A DNA stretch of 64,000 bases from Dipteris shenzhenensis. Lineage: Eukaryota; Polypodiophyta; Polypodiopsida; Gleicheniales. Positions within the stretch are counted from its first letter, which is position 1. Every line of letters starts with the position of its first letter. The notes beneath the pieces were generated by a model. It was not told the DNA's origin. It saw nothing but the letters and a program-made list of their open reading frames with translations, and made no database searches. The translations under genes were made by a program, and so were the position numbers. Location: the NCBI GenBank assembly GCA_047967505.1, contig CM106538.1. One strand, given 5' to 3'. Shown piece after piece: positions 34,906 to 46,719 of this stretch.

Positions 34906-35599
34906 AGAGCTTTAAAATTAAATATTTAAAGAAAAGCAATTTTTTTTGGGTTGTTTGTTTGTAGGATGTCTTCATCTTCAACAAGTAGCTCCACATAGGA
35001 TGAATCCCTCCGTATCCACCATTGCGAAATGTGGTTGGAGCAAAAAATCAAATGTATGTGTGATCGATGTCGAGGAAACATGTATCGTGCATGCAGGATT
35101 ACACCCAATCACATCTCAAAGTATGGAGAATGGGATGCGACCATAAACATGGTAAGTGTTAAAGATTTAAGGTTGATTGAGATACCTATGGGTGTTCATA
35201 TGTTTGAATTATGATCCCGTTTTAATTTGATACAGGATGCAGTGCCACACCCACATATGTTGCCCTATGCCCGCCATGAGGATGTGAAGTGTCGGTGATA
35301 TGAGGTGGGATCTTTAGGAGGTACCATTACGGATGCATGGAGTGATGATGATAGTAGCCCTTCGCCATTACCTCATGAAGCCATGGAGGAGGAGGTGTTT
35401 GATGATATGGTGTGGGATTTATATGTCCATCAATCCGAAGGGAGGGATGATAGCATGGAGCAAGACGATCTTTTTACCGCAGTATCGACTCGACTATTTG
35501 AGGGGTGCACATTCTCTGTTCTACATGCCTCCCTTGAGTTACTAAACTTGCAAACCATCTATGGATGGAGCAATGCAAGTTTGAATGCATTACTGAAGT

Positions 35600-35846
35600 C
35601 TCGGGGGGGTCACTATGTATAAACTCTCTATATCACGTGCGTTCAAGGCCTATATTTAAAGTCTCTTATCTGTAAAAAATTTCATTAATAAAATGTACCC
35701 CTTTTCTATACAAATCTGTAAATTTTTTCCAAAACTTTTTTAAATAGTCCCTTATGTATATTTATTTCTGTAAATTTTAGAAATTAAAAAAATCCTTCTG
35801 TTAAACTCACGTGATAGGGTTACATATGATGAGTGACCCCCCCGAG
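35600..35846 (+). mobile_element. MITE copy 1 (247 bp, 8-bp target duplication ACTGAAGT)
   Basis: Ends CTCGGGGGGGTCAC and its complement. ACTGAAGT flanks it at 35592-35599 and 35847-35854. The body is AT-rich, with TATATCACGTGCGTTCAAGG near the left end and no coding capacity. It sits on the exon 2 donor of the C transposase gene; the empty version is seen in B (near 21302). Confidence 0.95.
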
Positions 35847-37658
35847 ACTGAAGTAAGCTTTAAAGTCTATTTTGCAAACATGGTGAATTATGCTAGTGGG
35901 TCTATTACTCGAATGCTTTTCCTCATTTATGGTCTTCCGTGCAGGCTATTGTGTAAAATGCTTCCAAGGGAGAATAAATTACCGACCTCAAGAGATATGG
36001 CAAGGCAACATGTGACCTCTTTTGGAGGATTAGATTACAAGGGCATCCATGCATGCGTCAATGATTGCATTTTGTTTCGTGGACTATATAAGGATGCAAG
36101 AGAGTGCTCTACTTGTGGAGAGGCAAGATATAGAGCAGATCTCAAAACTTTGGACGTGCCTCATAAGGTTCTGCGACATTTTCCTATAATCCCTCGCATC
36201 CAACATATGTTCAAGTGCAAATCCATTGCAGAGCTCATGTCATGGCATTCCTCCCATCGATCAACCGACGGCAAGTGGAGAACTCCCGCAGACTCTCCTG
36301 CGTGGAAGCATATTGAAGACACATGGCCAAGCTTCAAGGAAGGACCTAGGAGCTTGAGACTTGAATTGGGTATGGATGGTGTGAACCCATTTGGTCTCAA
36401 AAGCACCTCTTATAGTGTATGGCCAGTGATATTGGTGAATTATAATCTTCCACCCTCTATGGCTATTAAGAAAGAACATGTTATGCTATCCCTTCTAATT
36501 CCAGGGAAACATAAAGTCAAAAATCCTGATGTTTATTTGGAGCCTTTGATTGACGAGCTAGAGATACTTTGGAGAGGTATCGAGGTGCATGATATGAGTA
36601 GGCCTCCCTCGTCATGAGACTTCAACTACAAAGTAGTCTTGATGTGGACGATGCATGACTTCCTAGGCTATGGCGAGTGTTCAGGTAAGCATTGCACTTC
36701 TAATTATGAATAGGCAAAGGATGTGGCACCCTAAACCCACCTTCAACTCTTAATTGCATCTATTGTTTAGGTCTCACTACATCAGGTTACCATACATGTC
36801 CTGTTTGTGGTCCTTTGCTAGTTGCCTCACGGGCAGACGCATTGAATAAGGTCATCTATGAGAATCACCATCGATTTCTCCCACCTAATCATCCTAGATA
36901 TGTTGCCCCTTGGAATGAAGTCCTCCCACAATCACTCATTGCGGGAGATTGGATGAGAATTTGGGACAGTTCCACGACTCCACCAGTTGGCATGAGCCAG
37001 TAAGGGTTTGTAACTATTGTGTGCTATATTGGCTGGAAATAAAGATTGCTCGCTAACACTAGCTTTTTTTTAGATACTCCATCTTTTATCGTTTACCATA
37101 TTGGTCCCACCTCAAGATCAATCACTTGCTTGATCCCATGCATATCTTCAAAAATGTGGCATCTACCATTTGGGAGCATTTGAATGGGACACAAGATTCC
37201 GTAGGCATAAAGGAGGATCTACGTACCACAGGGAGGATGCTTGGCCACAAGAGAGACCAAATGGGCGTTTTTTTTTACCTCATGCACCGTGGAGGTTATC
37301 AAAGCTAGAGATGGTAGTAGTGAAGCACGCTATTACTACAATTTTTACTCCCATTGGATGCATGAGGTGTTTGAAGGGAGCCTTTACAAAGAGCAAGAAA
37401 AGAGGTGTAGAGTAATTATATGGCTTGAAATCTCATGATTGGCACAAGATGCTCCAAGTAAGTATTTTATGTGCATAATATCTTTTTCCTTTCAAATTTG
37501 TGAGTGAATAATTATAAGCAACTAATCAACCACCTCCTCGTGGGTTCAGTTCATACTACCTACTAGCATTTCTCGTAGTGCATCGAAGGATGTGAAGGAT
37601 TATATTTACAAGATGGGTGAGCTTGTGATTATATTTACAAGATGGGCGAGCTTGTGAG

Positions 37659-38001
37659 GTACTTTACATGATACAAAATATGATGCGTATCAATGCTCCA
37701 TGCAAGGTGTTCATATTGCTAATATGGTGTACTTTTTCAGTCAGGGGGGTCACTATGTATAAACCCTCTATATCACATGCGTTCAAGGCCTATATTTAAA
37801 ATCCCTTGTCTATAAATTTTTTCATTAATAAAATGTACCCCTTTTCTATACAAATCTGTAAATTTTTCCCAAAACTATTTTAAATAGTCCCTTATGTATA
37901 TTTATTTCTGTAAATTTTAGGAATTAAAAAAATCCTTATCTTGAACTCACGTGATAGGGTTACATATGATGAGTGACCCCCCTGAGCTTTTTCATTTCTA
38001 G
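37659..38001 (+). other. Extra intron in the DUF4218 exon, only in element C
   Basis: A and B read CTTGTGAGGTATGTGAG without a break. C has CTTGTGAG|GTACTTTACATG ... TTTCATTTCTAG|GTATGTGAG. The added sequence has exact GT..AG borders and would splice out to the A/B sequence. Without the nested MITE and its duplication the intron would be 88 bp, with a pyrimidine-rich 3' end. Confidence 0.8.
37740..37986 (+). mobile_element. MITE copy 2 (247 bp, 8-bp target duplication CTTTTTCA)
   Basis: Same family and orientation as copy 1. Flanked by CTTTTTCA at 37732-37739 and 37987-37994. Termini are GTCAGGGGGGTCAC on the left and the complement of CTCAGGGGGGTCAC on the right. Inserted inside the C-specific intron. 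Confidence 0.93.
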
Positions 38002-39714
38002 GTATGTGAGCTTAAAGGAAATAGATCCCACCATGCTTGAGAATGCTCAAGTTATGTCAGTGGAGGTGGTTTGTTTAGTGGAGGAGACATTTCCACGTTC
38101 TATTCTCACAAGCCAACTACATCGTATAGTGCATTTGGTGGATGAGATTGCTATATACGATACTATACATGCACGATGGTTGTTCTTCCTCAAGCGCTTC
38201 ATGAAGACCTTGAAGGGCTTCGTGAGACAAAATGCAAGACCCAAAGGTAGCATGGCCAAGGGTTGGTTGGCACAAGAGTCACTTGTATATATTTTTGAGT
38301 TTCTTGTTGATGTGGATAGCTCTCTCCCATGACTATGGAGAGATGATGAAGACCTAAGGATGACCTCTATTGTGCCTCAAGGGAAAGGATGCAACAAAGT
38401 AATAGACAGGGAGTTGCATAATAGTATCAACCTCTATTGCGTGCTTAATAGTGATGTGATGAAAAGATGGGTGACAAGATATGAGGATGCAAAGGCAAGA
38501 AGACAAGAAGAAAGGGCCCTCTTTCGTACACACCACGGATCTCGTGTACCATACCCTCAGTATCTAAGAGCACTTCCAAAGGATATTCATGTGGATTGGC
38601 TACCTGATGAAATGGAGAAAGCAGAGAAAGATTAGGGGATACATATCACAATGGAAGAATGGGAGTATGCTAGGGGATGCATGAGCAAGGTCGGTATATA
38701 GAATGTTATGCATAAGTTAGGAGCTTTCAATAATTTAGATTGCTTATTTAATTGGTTTTTTCTTAGTGTAGTGCACTATGTTCAATGCTATATGGTGTGA
38801 GGGCAAGCATTTTCAAACACAACGGATTGATGATAAGAGAAACACACAAGATTGTGGCGTCATTGCTAGCTTTGAGGGAGCCAATGGAGCCATGAATGAT
38901 TATTGTGGCATAATCCAAGATATTATTAAGCTTGACTTTCGACGCTTCTTTGTGTATGTTTTGGATGTAAAGCCTGTTTAAGGACGTGGTGGAAAGAGGC
39001 CCAAATGCAACAATCAAACATGCAAGTGGCTTTGTAACTATTGACTCCACAAAGTTTTGGCAAAGTAGGAAGGACACACTAGTACTACTGTAACAATGTG
39101 AATAGATATTGTGCACACATATAAAAATACTCGCTTTTAAATATTTGATACCTTCAATGCAAGGAAAATAACATGATTCTATTTGTGTGTGAATAATAAC
39201 AGATGGTGGCATGTCATACCTATTATGCCACGTTCTAAAGTGATGTATAGTACATTTACTAATGTGGAGCGTATGGAGGATGATCATGGCCATGGACGTG
39301 ATGATGATCGTGATACGAGAGAGGAGGATGATCATGAGATAGGAGATACAGATATTGAGGCCATTACCCATGAGGATGAGCCTACCATTGGTGATGTTGA
39401 TTTCGATGAGCACATGAGTAGCACAAGTAGTAGCGGGTTGAATGTATTTGTAGATCTAAACACTCGTTTGGATTTTGAAGTAGATAGCTTGGCAATGGTT
39501 GATCTCATTGAGGATGAGATTGAATCGTAGCCCATCATTGATATTGGCAAAACTATTTTACATATTATCTCATTCTCCTCACCTCACTTAATTCTTGTAT
39601 ATGTGGGCTTGCAAAAAAGCATTGATGTTTTGTTAAAATTATGTGCTTTGGTAATCATGGGCAATGTTTGGAAAGAAGTGATGTACACCAAAATCTCACT
39701 TTCTGTATTCTCTG

Positions 39715-39979
39715 TTTTGCATCTAAATACACATCTAATTCTCAGTGTAGACGCACTAATAGATGTGCTAATACACATGCAAATAGACACGTTGACAAAT
39801 GCAATGTTAGACGGGCCTGTATTTTCTCAGTGTAGATGCGCAAATAGACGTGTCAATACACGTGTAAATAGAGGAGCTGTTAGATGCGCTATTAGACACA
39901 TCTGTAATTTCTCTATTCAAGCAATGCCTATAGACACACGTGCTATTTTGCACGTCTATAGTTGATTTGTGTTGTTGTG
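39715..39979. repeat. Right subterminal motif array of element C
   Basis: Degenerate TAGACGC-type motifs up to the terminal repeat; many have lost the CpG (TAGACAC, TAGATGC). Confidence 0.7.
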
Positions 39980-39982
39980 TAG

Positions 39983-42264
39983 GTTTTTGCTCTTTTAGGT
40001 TTCTACATAGGTCTTTGTCACCAACTCTCCCCTACTAGCTCTACAAGGTTAGCAATGTAATACCAAAGTTAATGCACCTCCAACTTAGTAGCTGTGCATG
40101 GGCCTTACTGCTAATTGTGCTAGAGCAATGCTACTAGTGAGCATGGGGAAGCCCTCTAAACTTGATCCGATGAGTAGCTCTCATTAAACATGTTCAAGCG
40201 CAATCGTGCTCATGATCTCCTATGTCCATCAAATCATTGTCCTCACTCTACTTAATACCTACTCATAGAATGTAAAGACTACCAAATGATGTGTTCGAGC
40301 ACTTTGCAACTTGGATGTCCCTTGTAATGTGCACCAAGTAAATGTGCTCTATATTACTCTTGCAAGACAACACTACCTTCACATATGGTTACCTCCGAGT
40401 GGATGTTCATGCAAGATGTCAAGGATAGATTATGTGTGGATGGATCTCAATCTCACCTCTTTGACTCAAATTGTCATGGGTCAACGTTTGCTTGGGTGTA
40501 ACCAATCGTGAAACTATTTTCGGGGCCATTTTCGGGCCATGACACGAAGCGCTCCCATGTAAGATTTTGAACGAAAATTTTCTCAATGTCATGATGCCAT
40601 ATTGGCGTAATGATGAGATGCAATCTATTTATTCTAAACACCGTAGAGCTCGACACATGGTAGCTCTATACTACATCATGAACCTCTGCACTGCTTCATG
40701 CAGTGCAGTCTTAGGCCTCTGACCACCAATCGTCGAGTAAATTTTTGCACCAGCTTTGCCACCAGTCACTGGCCAACATGCCCCTGCAGATCATGAAAAT
40801 TCAAGGTTGGCTTGGAGAGACCACCACACTGGTTCTTGGCGTAGTAATGAGATGCACTCTATCATTCTGAACATGGTGGCAATGCAGACCACCTCTCATC
40901 ATGCAGCCTTCTGCCACAGTTTTGCCACCTCTCAATGGGCAAAAACTTTGCCACCTGTCATTGTCTAATAACAAGTTTTATAAAAATTAACAACTTATAC
41001 TGAGCAAAAATTGAACACAGAATCTTACATTCATAAAAACTCAGCAATTGCTAAGAGCCTTAGAGACCAAAAGATTACATATAATGACCATAACCACTCA
41101 AATATAAAAGTTAACAATAGTGCATACTGAGAGTCTCAAATTGAACAAAAGAGATTACATAAATGTTAAAGCTTAGTAATTTCTGAGAGCCTTAGAGACC
41201 AAAAGATTACATCCAATGAGCCAAAAGATCGTTGAGAGCCTTAGAGGCCAAAAGATTACATCCAACCATTGTTGAGTGGTTATAAGCCAGCTCATTGAGT
41301 AAGAGGAAATTTGTACAGCTTAGTATTGCCGCCAGCCCAGCTTGCTACACTAAAATTTTTTAGGGAGCCAATGGAGGAGACAATGAGAGGCCGAAGACCA
41401 TGCACATTGCCAGGACTCAGACTACGGCCCCCCCAACAAGACCACAATACTCTGCTATGGAAATCTTGAGGCTTTTGGTAATGTCTAGGGGGAACCCATA
41501 GAGCACAATGATATAGAGGCCCTCTGTGACCATGGCATCTAAGGTGGTGACATGCAAATATGGGGGGAATCGATCGTGGGAATCAAGGGTCTCCACTAGA
41601 GCATGTGTGCTACCACCCTATGCATGTTTTTTTCTTTGTTGTGTTTGTGCATGCAAGATCTCTATGTAGACAATGTCATTTGCCATTGCCCAAATCACAT
41701 GTGCTTTCCTGCTACTACAACTATCTACGACGAGAAAGTAGATGCTGCAGCACAATTTTCCATTAGGGCAAAAAATGCAAAAGACAAGGAGCTTGAATTG
41801 CAAAAGCCCTGACTGTGAGGAAAAAGAGCCCAAAGGGAGGAACCAGCCCCCTTCAAGAAAGGAGCAAGAAGAGCTGAGCCTACAACTAGGAAGCTCAAAG
41901 CAAGGAAAGATGAAGTGACATGAAGGGAGGGGCTGGGACCCTGAAGGAAGGAACCATACCCTTTAGGAAAGGAGCAAGGAGGACCGAGCCTACAATCAGA
42001 AAGCTCAAAAAGGTGACCTGCTCAAAGCAATATGGAACAGCCCCCTAAAGGAAAGGAGTCATTGAGATGTAATCTAAAGGAAAGGAATCTTTGAGATGTA
42101 ATCTATGTAATCTGTATGTAATATAAATCTCCAAATTTTACTTGGGCAAAGTATCTATTTTAGGATAACAATTTGCAGCAATGTGATTCGTTCTGGTGTA
42201 ATAGCATTGGTTGGTTGCAGCTCGACGATTGGTTCCACACTAGGATATTAACTGCCACCAACAC
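39983..42264. other. No gene recognised; short local duplications only
   Basis: GAGAGCCTTAGAGACCAAAA followed by GATTACAT recurs three times between 41045 and 41265. A ~65-bp purine-rich phrase (AAAGGAGCAAG...GCCTACAA...AAGCTCAAA) is repeated near 41825-41900 and 41950-42015. Open frames in this stretch show no recognisable domain. Confidence 0.5.
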
Positions 42265-42628
42265 AATGGTTTGCTTCTACTATTATTATTACAAGACAAG
42301 ATGAATGGCATATAATTGGTTCATTCACTACTACACACGGATCCTATTGCGACGTTTAAGTACCGATGTTTAGCATGCGCAGGGTGCTAATCATCGATAT
42401 TGAAAGTGCACCTTGCCAAGGGTCGCTATATAGCGACTTTAGTCAAACATCGCTATATAGCGACCATTGCTAAAGTCACTATATAGTAACTTTTATTAAA
42501 ATTGTAAGTGTCGTTATATAGCCACACTAAGATACTTTTTTTTTGCAACGTTTTACAGCAAGTTTTTTTTCTCATATCGACCTTAAAAGTTAGTTTTCTC
42601 CAATGGCAATTTTTTTTTAATTTTCATA
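42265..42628. repeat. ~365-bp dispersed repeat with clustered palindromes, copy 2
   Basis: Same sequence as 10488-10850 in the same orientation, including the GTCGCTATATAGCGAC palindrome. Flanking DNA on both sides is unrelated to that of copy 1, so it is a dispersed element and not part of R1/R2. Confidence 0.75.
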
Positions 42629-42869
42629 CATGTTTGATCTTTTGAGAGAATAAAAGTACGAGAGCATGTACATCAAGCCTTTGAAGCTCATATATTCATG
42701 TCCAAGTTTGAGATGAAAAAAATCAATGAAGAGCATTTACATCAACAGTTTCCAAGTCTAACGTGCCAAACAAGTCTATCTCTAACTCTATACTGAGTTG
42801 ATCTCCTATATCATCATCGTACTCTAGCATCGTACGTTCATCTAAAAGTACTTAATCATTTGATTCAAT

Positions 42870-44235
42870 AAAGTGTGGTGATTCTTGATGATCATTGTCT
42901 CCTTTCTCAATATCCTGATCTCCATCTTCCTCCCGTGTGATGTCATTATGCCCATCTTCCTCTTGGCTCATATTGTGATCATCTTTTTCACTAGATTCAG
43001 GCCTACCCCTGCGACTACCCCTGGCCTGACTCCTCTCAAACATAGCACTGTGACTATCCCTGGTCTGACTCCTCTAGGATGTAGCACTGTGACTACCCCT
43101 CTGGGAACTTCTTTGCTAGTAGCCCATGGCTTTGTCGGGAGTCCCGACGAGTTTGTAGCATAGATGACCGATGAGGAGGTAGTGAGATTCTTCTCTGTGC
43201 TATCTCAGAGGACCTCAGATTTCCCTCTCCTACACCGATGGGTTAGACGTATTGCCCAGTCGTCCCCTCCTGCCCCTTCGGGACCGAGGGGTCATCACCT
43301 GGGCATGCCTATCATAAAGGAAGGAAGAGTAGGAGGGGCCGCTTATGTTGTGCTGACTCAGGAGATGTAGACGAGCGAACACTTTCACATCCCTACAGGT
43401 CTCCACTTGGTCTCGAGGCACAGTACCAGTCAGGTCTCTTGTCCTCTCCTACTCCCACTACTACTCCTCACTTTGAAAGTGCTCGCACAGCTTCCACTCG
43501 CTTTGACTCTACCACTACCATGAGCCCTCCTTACCCAGTCGAGGACCTCTCCTATTAAATCACAGTTGCCGGAGAGATAATAGAAGATAGAAAGGGCAAA
43601 GCAGTGATGGCCACCATGAGGCGGTTGATGAGCCATCACTTCAAGAGTGGCATTGCTACTTATTGGTAGTATTAAGATGACCAAAAGAAGCAGGCGGTCA
43701 TCGATGAATTAAAAGAAAAATACCCTAACCCGCCAAATTGGGATTTCAATGAGAATTACATGTGAGAGCGCATGGGTTCGGTCTTGAAGCATCATAGATC
43801 AACCTTGCGTACTTCCATCGCAAAGGGGATGGCTAAACCCAACTAGGCAGACAAAGCTGATTGAAAGTTCTTCAAGAAGTAGAATAGGGACCATATCGAA
43901 ATGTTCGAGGGTCAGAGGAGGGCTGCGAGGAGATGGTTGGACACTGTACGTACTTTGCACTTTGGTGCAGGCGGATGGTTGGCATTTGAGGCAATTGTGG
44001 TAAGTCTACTTCTTCTCATTTAATGTATTGTTCTATTTGTTTTACTAAATATTACATGCACTTTATCTAACTCTCATAAATTGGGTCCATAGAAAGCTAC
44101 GATGGGTCGTCTTCCTACAGATGCAGAGACACGATGTGCATTTTGCATAGGAACAAAGCCATGGTTTATTGAGCAGGTGGCAATGGGAGCGACAGTCGAT
44201 TGGGTTGAGGTGGCCGCTCACACGGTATAAGTCTA
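42870..44235 (+). pseudogene. Diverged En/Spm-type second-gene pseudogene
   Basis: In a frame with many stops the plus strand reads AVMATMRRLMSHHF, then VIDELKEKYPNPPNWDFN, then SVLKHHRSTLRTSIAKGMAK, then TLHFGAGGWLAFEAIV. This parallels the conserved domain of the second gene of A-C (RYPNPPNRQF..., KRSSLKRQALAEL, HFGAGGVESWEAQF), including the GTAAGT donor right after FEAIV. A second exon (ATMGRLPTDAETR, about 44098-44230) matches IVGRYPTPVETAY. It belongs to a different, much older CACTA family. Upstream, 42990-43140 holds Pro/Thr repeats like the N-terminal tract of the family. No Tnp2 exons were seen near it. Confidence 0.65.
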
Positions 44236-46600
44236 CTCCTACTTGTAATCTCACTTTTTAAATTGTTTTATTCTTTAAGTTCCAATCTAATTCATGTGTT
44301 GCTACGGCTTTCTTACACTACCTAAGAGACATTTTAGCCCTGGCTTTGTGTACATCTCAAATCGCCCCTCCATACTCATCTTTGGAGTGATCGAAGCAAT
44401 TTCCTCATACATTCATCCTTGGTACAATAGAAATGGACACTTGAATATTTGATGTGTTCATATACACTGCATGAAATAGGTCATTTTATGTGGGTGAATT
44501 GTGCAAAACGTGAAGGCATGATTATAAAGGTTTGAGGAGGTTCGACCATATTGAACTTGGAGACAACAAGCTCTACTATTTAAATGAAGAGCTCAAACAT
44601 CGAACTTGAAGATCTCAAGCCTTGATTATGCATCATCACTATGTCAAACAAGTTGAGATTTCGAGGAAAATTTTTCTATTTTTCACACATACTTTTCATT
44701 GTATCATGCTCCGAACATAGTGCCTATACTTTGCACTGTACTATGGACATTATCATTCAAAATGGCATATGGCCATCCTTTGTATATATATTTTCACATA
44801 GATATATATAGTGGCTCGGGTTTCTCCCTTGTACTCCCCAAGGGTTTTTTCATCCGTAGCTAAAGGGCCTAGTTTAAGTCGGAGTGTTAGAGCTATCCAT
44901 AGCTTGCCCTAACTCAACCTAGTCCTCAACTATATATATGCCTATGATCTATGAATAGAATTACTTTCGGAGCAACTCTTGTGTCAGTCTCTTTTCTCTT
45001 TCTCCTCCTCTCAACACAACTCTTGTGTCCATCTCTCTCCTCTTTCTCTTCCTCTCAACATGTATGATCATGTTTGTTGGCTTTTTTTGTTTCTAGTTGT
45101 CAGGTCCTAAGTCAATTGTCATATCTATAATATACTAAGCACGCTAATTGGATAGGATCATTTAGAGAATGTGGGACCTTAGATTTAATGTGATGAATGT
45201 AAACCATTAGATCAATTTAGTTAGAGTGGTATCAATTGGTATTATGAGATGCACCTAATTCTTGCATTGGGTTCTGAATCATTGAAACACCTACAAGCTT
45301 CGAGATCATGTGGATAGCATAGTTCGTGATCAATCTTTCCAGGTTTTTTCTTATCTTCATGGAGTTCCATCACCATGCTTGAAGGATAGATGTCAACATC
45401 CAAATAATGTTCTATAATGCATCCTTTTGTCCTCTTGTATAAATTGGATAGAAAAATTTTGAAGGGTGAATGGCTAAGGTTGTAAATACTATATGGCCAC
45501 TATGAATGTAAAAATGATGCGCAGTGGAACGAAATGGATATAGCATATTTCAGCTTTAAACCTTTGTTTCATAGAGGTCCAATAAGATCGTACTTGCGAA
45601 TTTTTTGGGTGGACAAGTTTGTCTTCCTATATAGTTTTAAGATGGAGGGGAATGTTGGCATCCCTCCATGGAACAAACTCATAAAGGAACACTTGGACTA
45701 CAATATAGCCACATGGGACTGGTGATGATGGGACTATTATTTTCCCATTTGCAAGAAGGTAAATGCTTTCTTTATTTTATTATTTTTGCCTTTTTGCATG
45801 ACTTCACATACAACATCACTATTTATCTTAATGTCCTTCCACTCAAAACATTTATGTTTAATTTGTTATTGGACCATATATTTCTTAGATGGTCCATGTT
45901 AGGATAGGCATGCAACATAATGTTTTCAATTGCATGTTGGAATCATGACTTTAACTATGTAAAGTGTACTCTCTTGGTTCTCACTGCTCGCTTTTCTTAC
46001 CTCGCTCAATTTTTGTCGCTCGCTTTATCGACTACCTCATCTTCGTGTGACGTTTCTGACATAGGTATTGTGCAGTGGATGAATCTTGGGTTAGTTGTCC
46101 TGTAGTGAATTGGGCAAAAGTAATCCCTGAGGAGGCCATTCATCTTAGTTGCATTTGTGTTTTGTTGTGTGGTTGACTTTCGGGCATTGTGTCATATTCT
46201 AGGTAGTATATGTCCTAAAGAACAATAGAAATTTAAAACAATTGGATACCAATTAAACAATACAAATTTAAAACAATTAAATACCAGTTAATCTTAAAAC
46301 AATGAACATCCATTTAAATACCATTTAAACAATTTAATCTAAACAATAGAAATTTAAAACAATTTGATACCAATTAAACAATACCATTTAAATAATTTAA
46401 TCAGCAGTCATCTATACCAATTAAATTTAAAACAATGAATGTCATGCACAGATACCGAGTTATAAACACAAACACAAACTTCAATTGATGAAAAGTTCAA
46501 TACACAGACACAAGTACATGAATAAGATAGTGACATAGGTAGAGTAGTTATTCAATGTCCAGTACAAATATATGTTCATCGTAATTCAATGTTCAGTACA
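44236..46600. other. No gene recognised; possible LTR-like stretch and AT-rich short repeats
   Basis: 44760-45070 has TATATATA, a TGTTAGAGCTATCCATAG phrase and two CAACTCTTGTGTC phrases, recalling a copia-type LTR, but no paired copy or target duplication was found. 46210-46440 is made of AATTTAAAACAAT and TACCAATTAAACAAT phrases in a loose tandem pattern. Confidence 0.35.
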
Positions 46601-46719
46601 AATATATGTTCATTGTAATTCAAATACAACATGCCCAACTAAAGCCTTGGGCTCATCTCAATCATTGGTCACGTGACCAACTGCGGACTAATGTTCAAAT
46701 TGCTCATTCTTTCTCTCAC

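Larger units (their letters stand above)
34966..39530 (+). pseudogene. Tnp2-type CACTA transposase gene of element C, multiply broken
   Basis: Same exon order as in B: transposase-associated domain from 34966, exon 2 from about 35236 to 35597, Tnp2 exon about 35945-36685, GLTTSGYH exon about 36771-37002, YSIFYRLPYW exon about 37075-37457, DUF4218 exon to about 38694, then two DUF4216-like exons to 39530. Stops: TAG in exon 1 (SSST-stop-DES), and TGA for CGA near 35296, 36615 and 38330. GAG-to-TAG is seen near 38633. A 33-bp tandem duplication lies near 37612-37650. Exon 2 does not have the 11-bp loss seen in B. One MITE sits on the exon 2 donor and another in an extra intron of the DUF4218 exon. 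Confidence 0.88.
31966..39979 (+). mobile_element. CACTA (En/Spm) element C, complete, 8,014 bp, with two nested MITEs
   Basis: Left end CACAACAAGATAGAG at 31966, right end the complement of CACAACAACACAAATC at 39979, flanked by TAG on both sides (31963-31965 and 39980-39982). Gene order and motif arrays match B. Two 247-bp MITEs at 35600 and 37740 explain most of the extra length. Both genes carry several stops and frameshifts, so C is the most decayed complete copy. Confidence 0.93.

Noticed and set aside
44760-45070. Solo LTR of a copia-type element
   Set aside because: The look is LTR-like (TGTTAGAG, TATATATA) but no second copy, TG..CA borders or target duplication could be shown.
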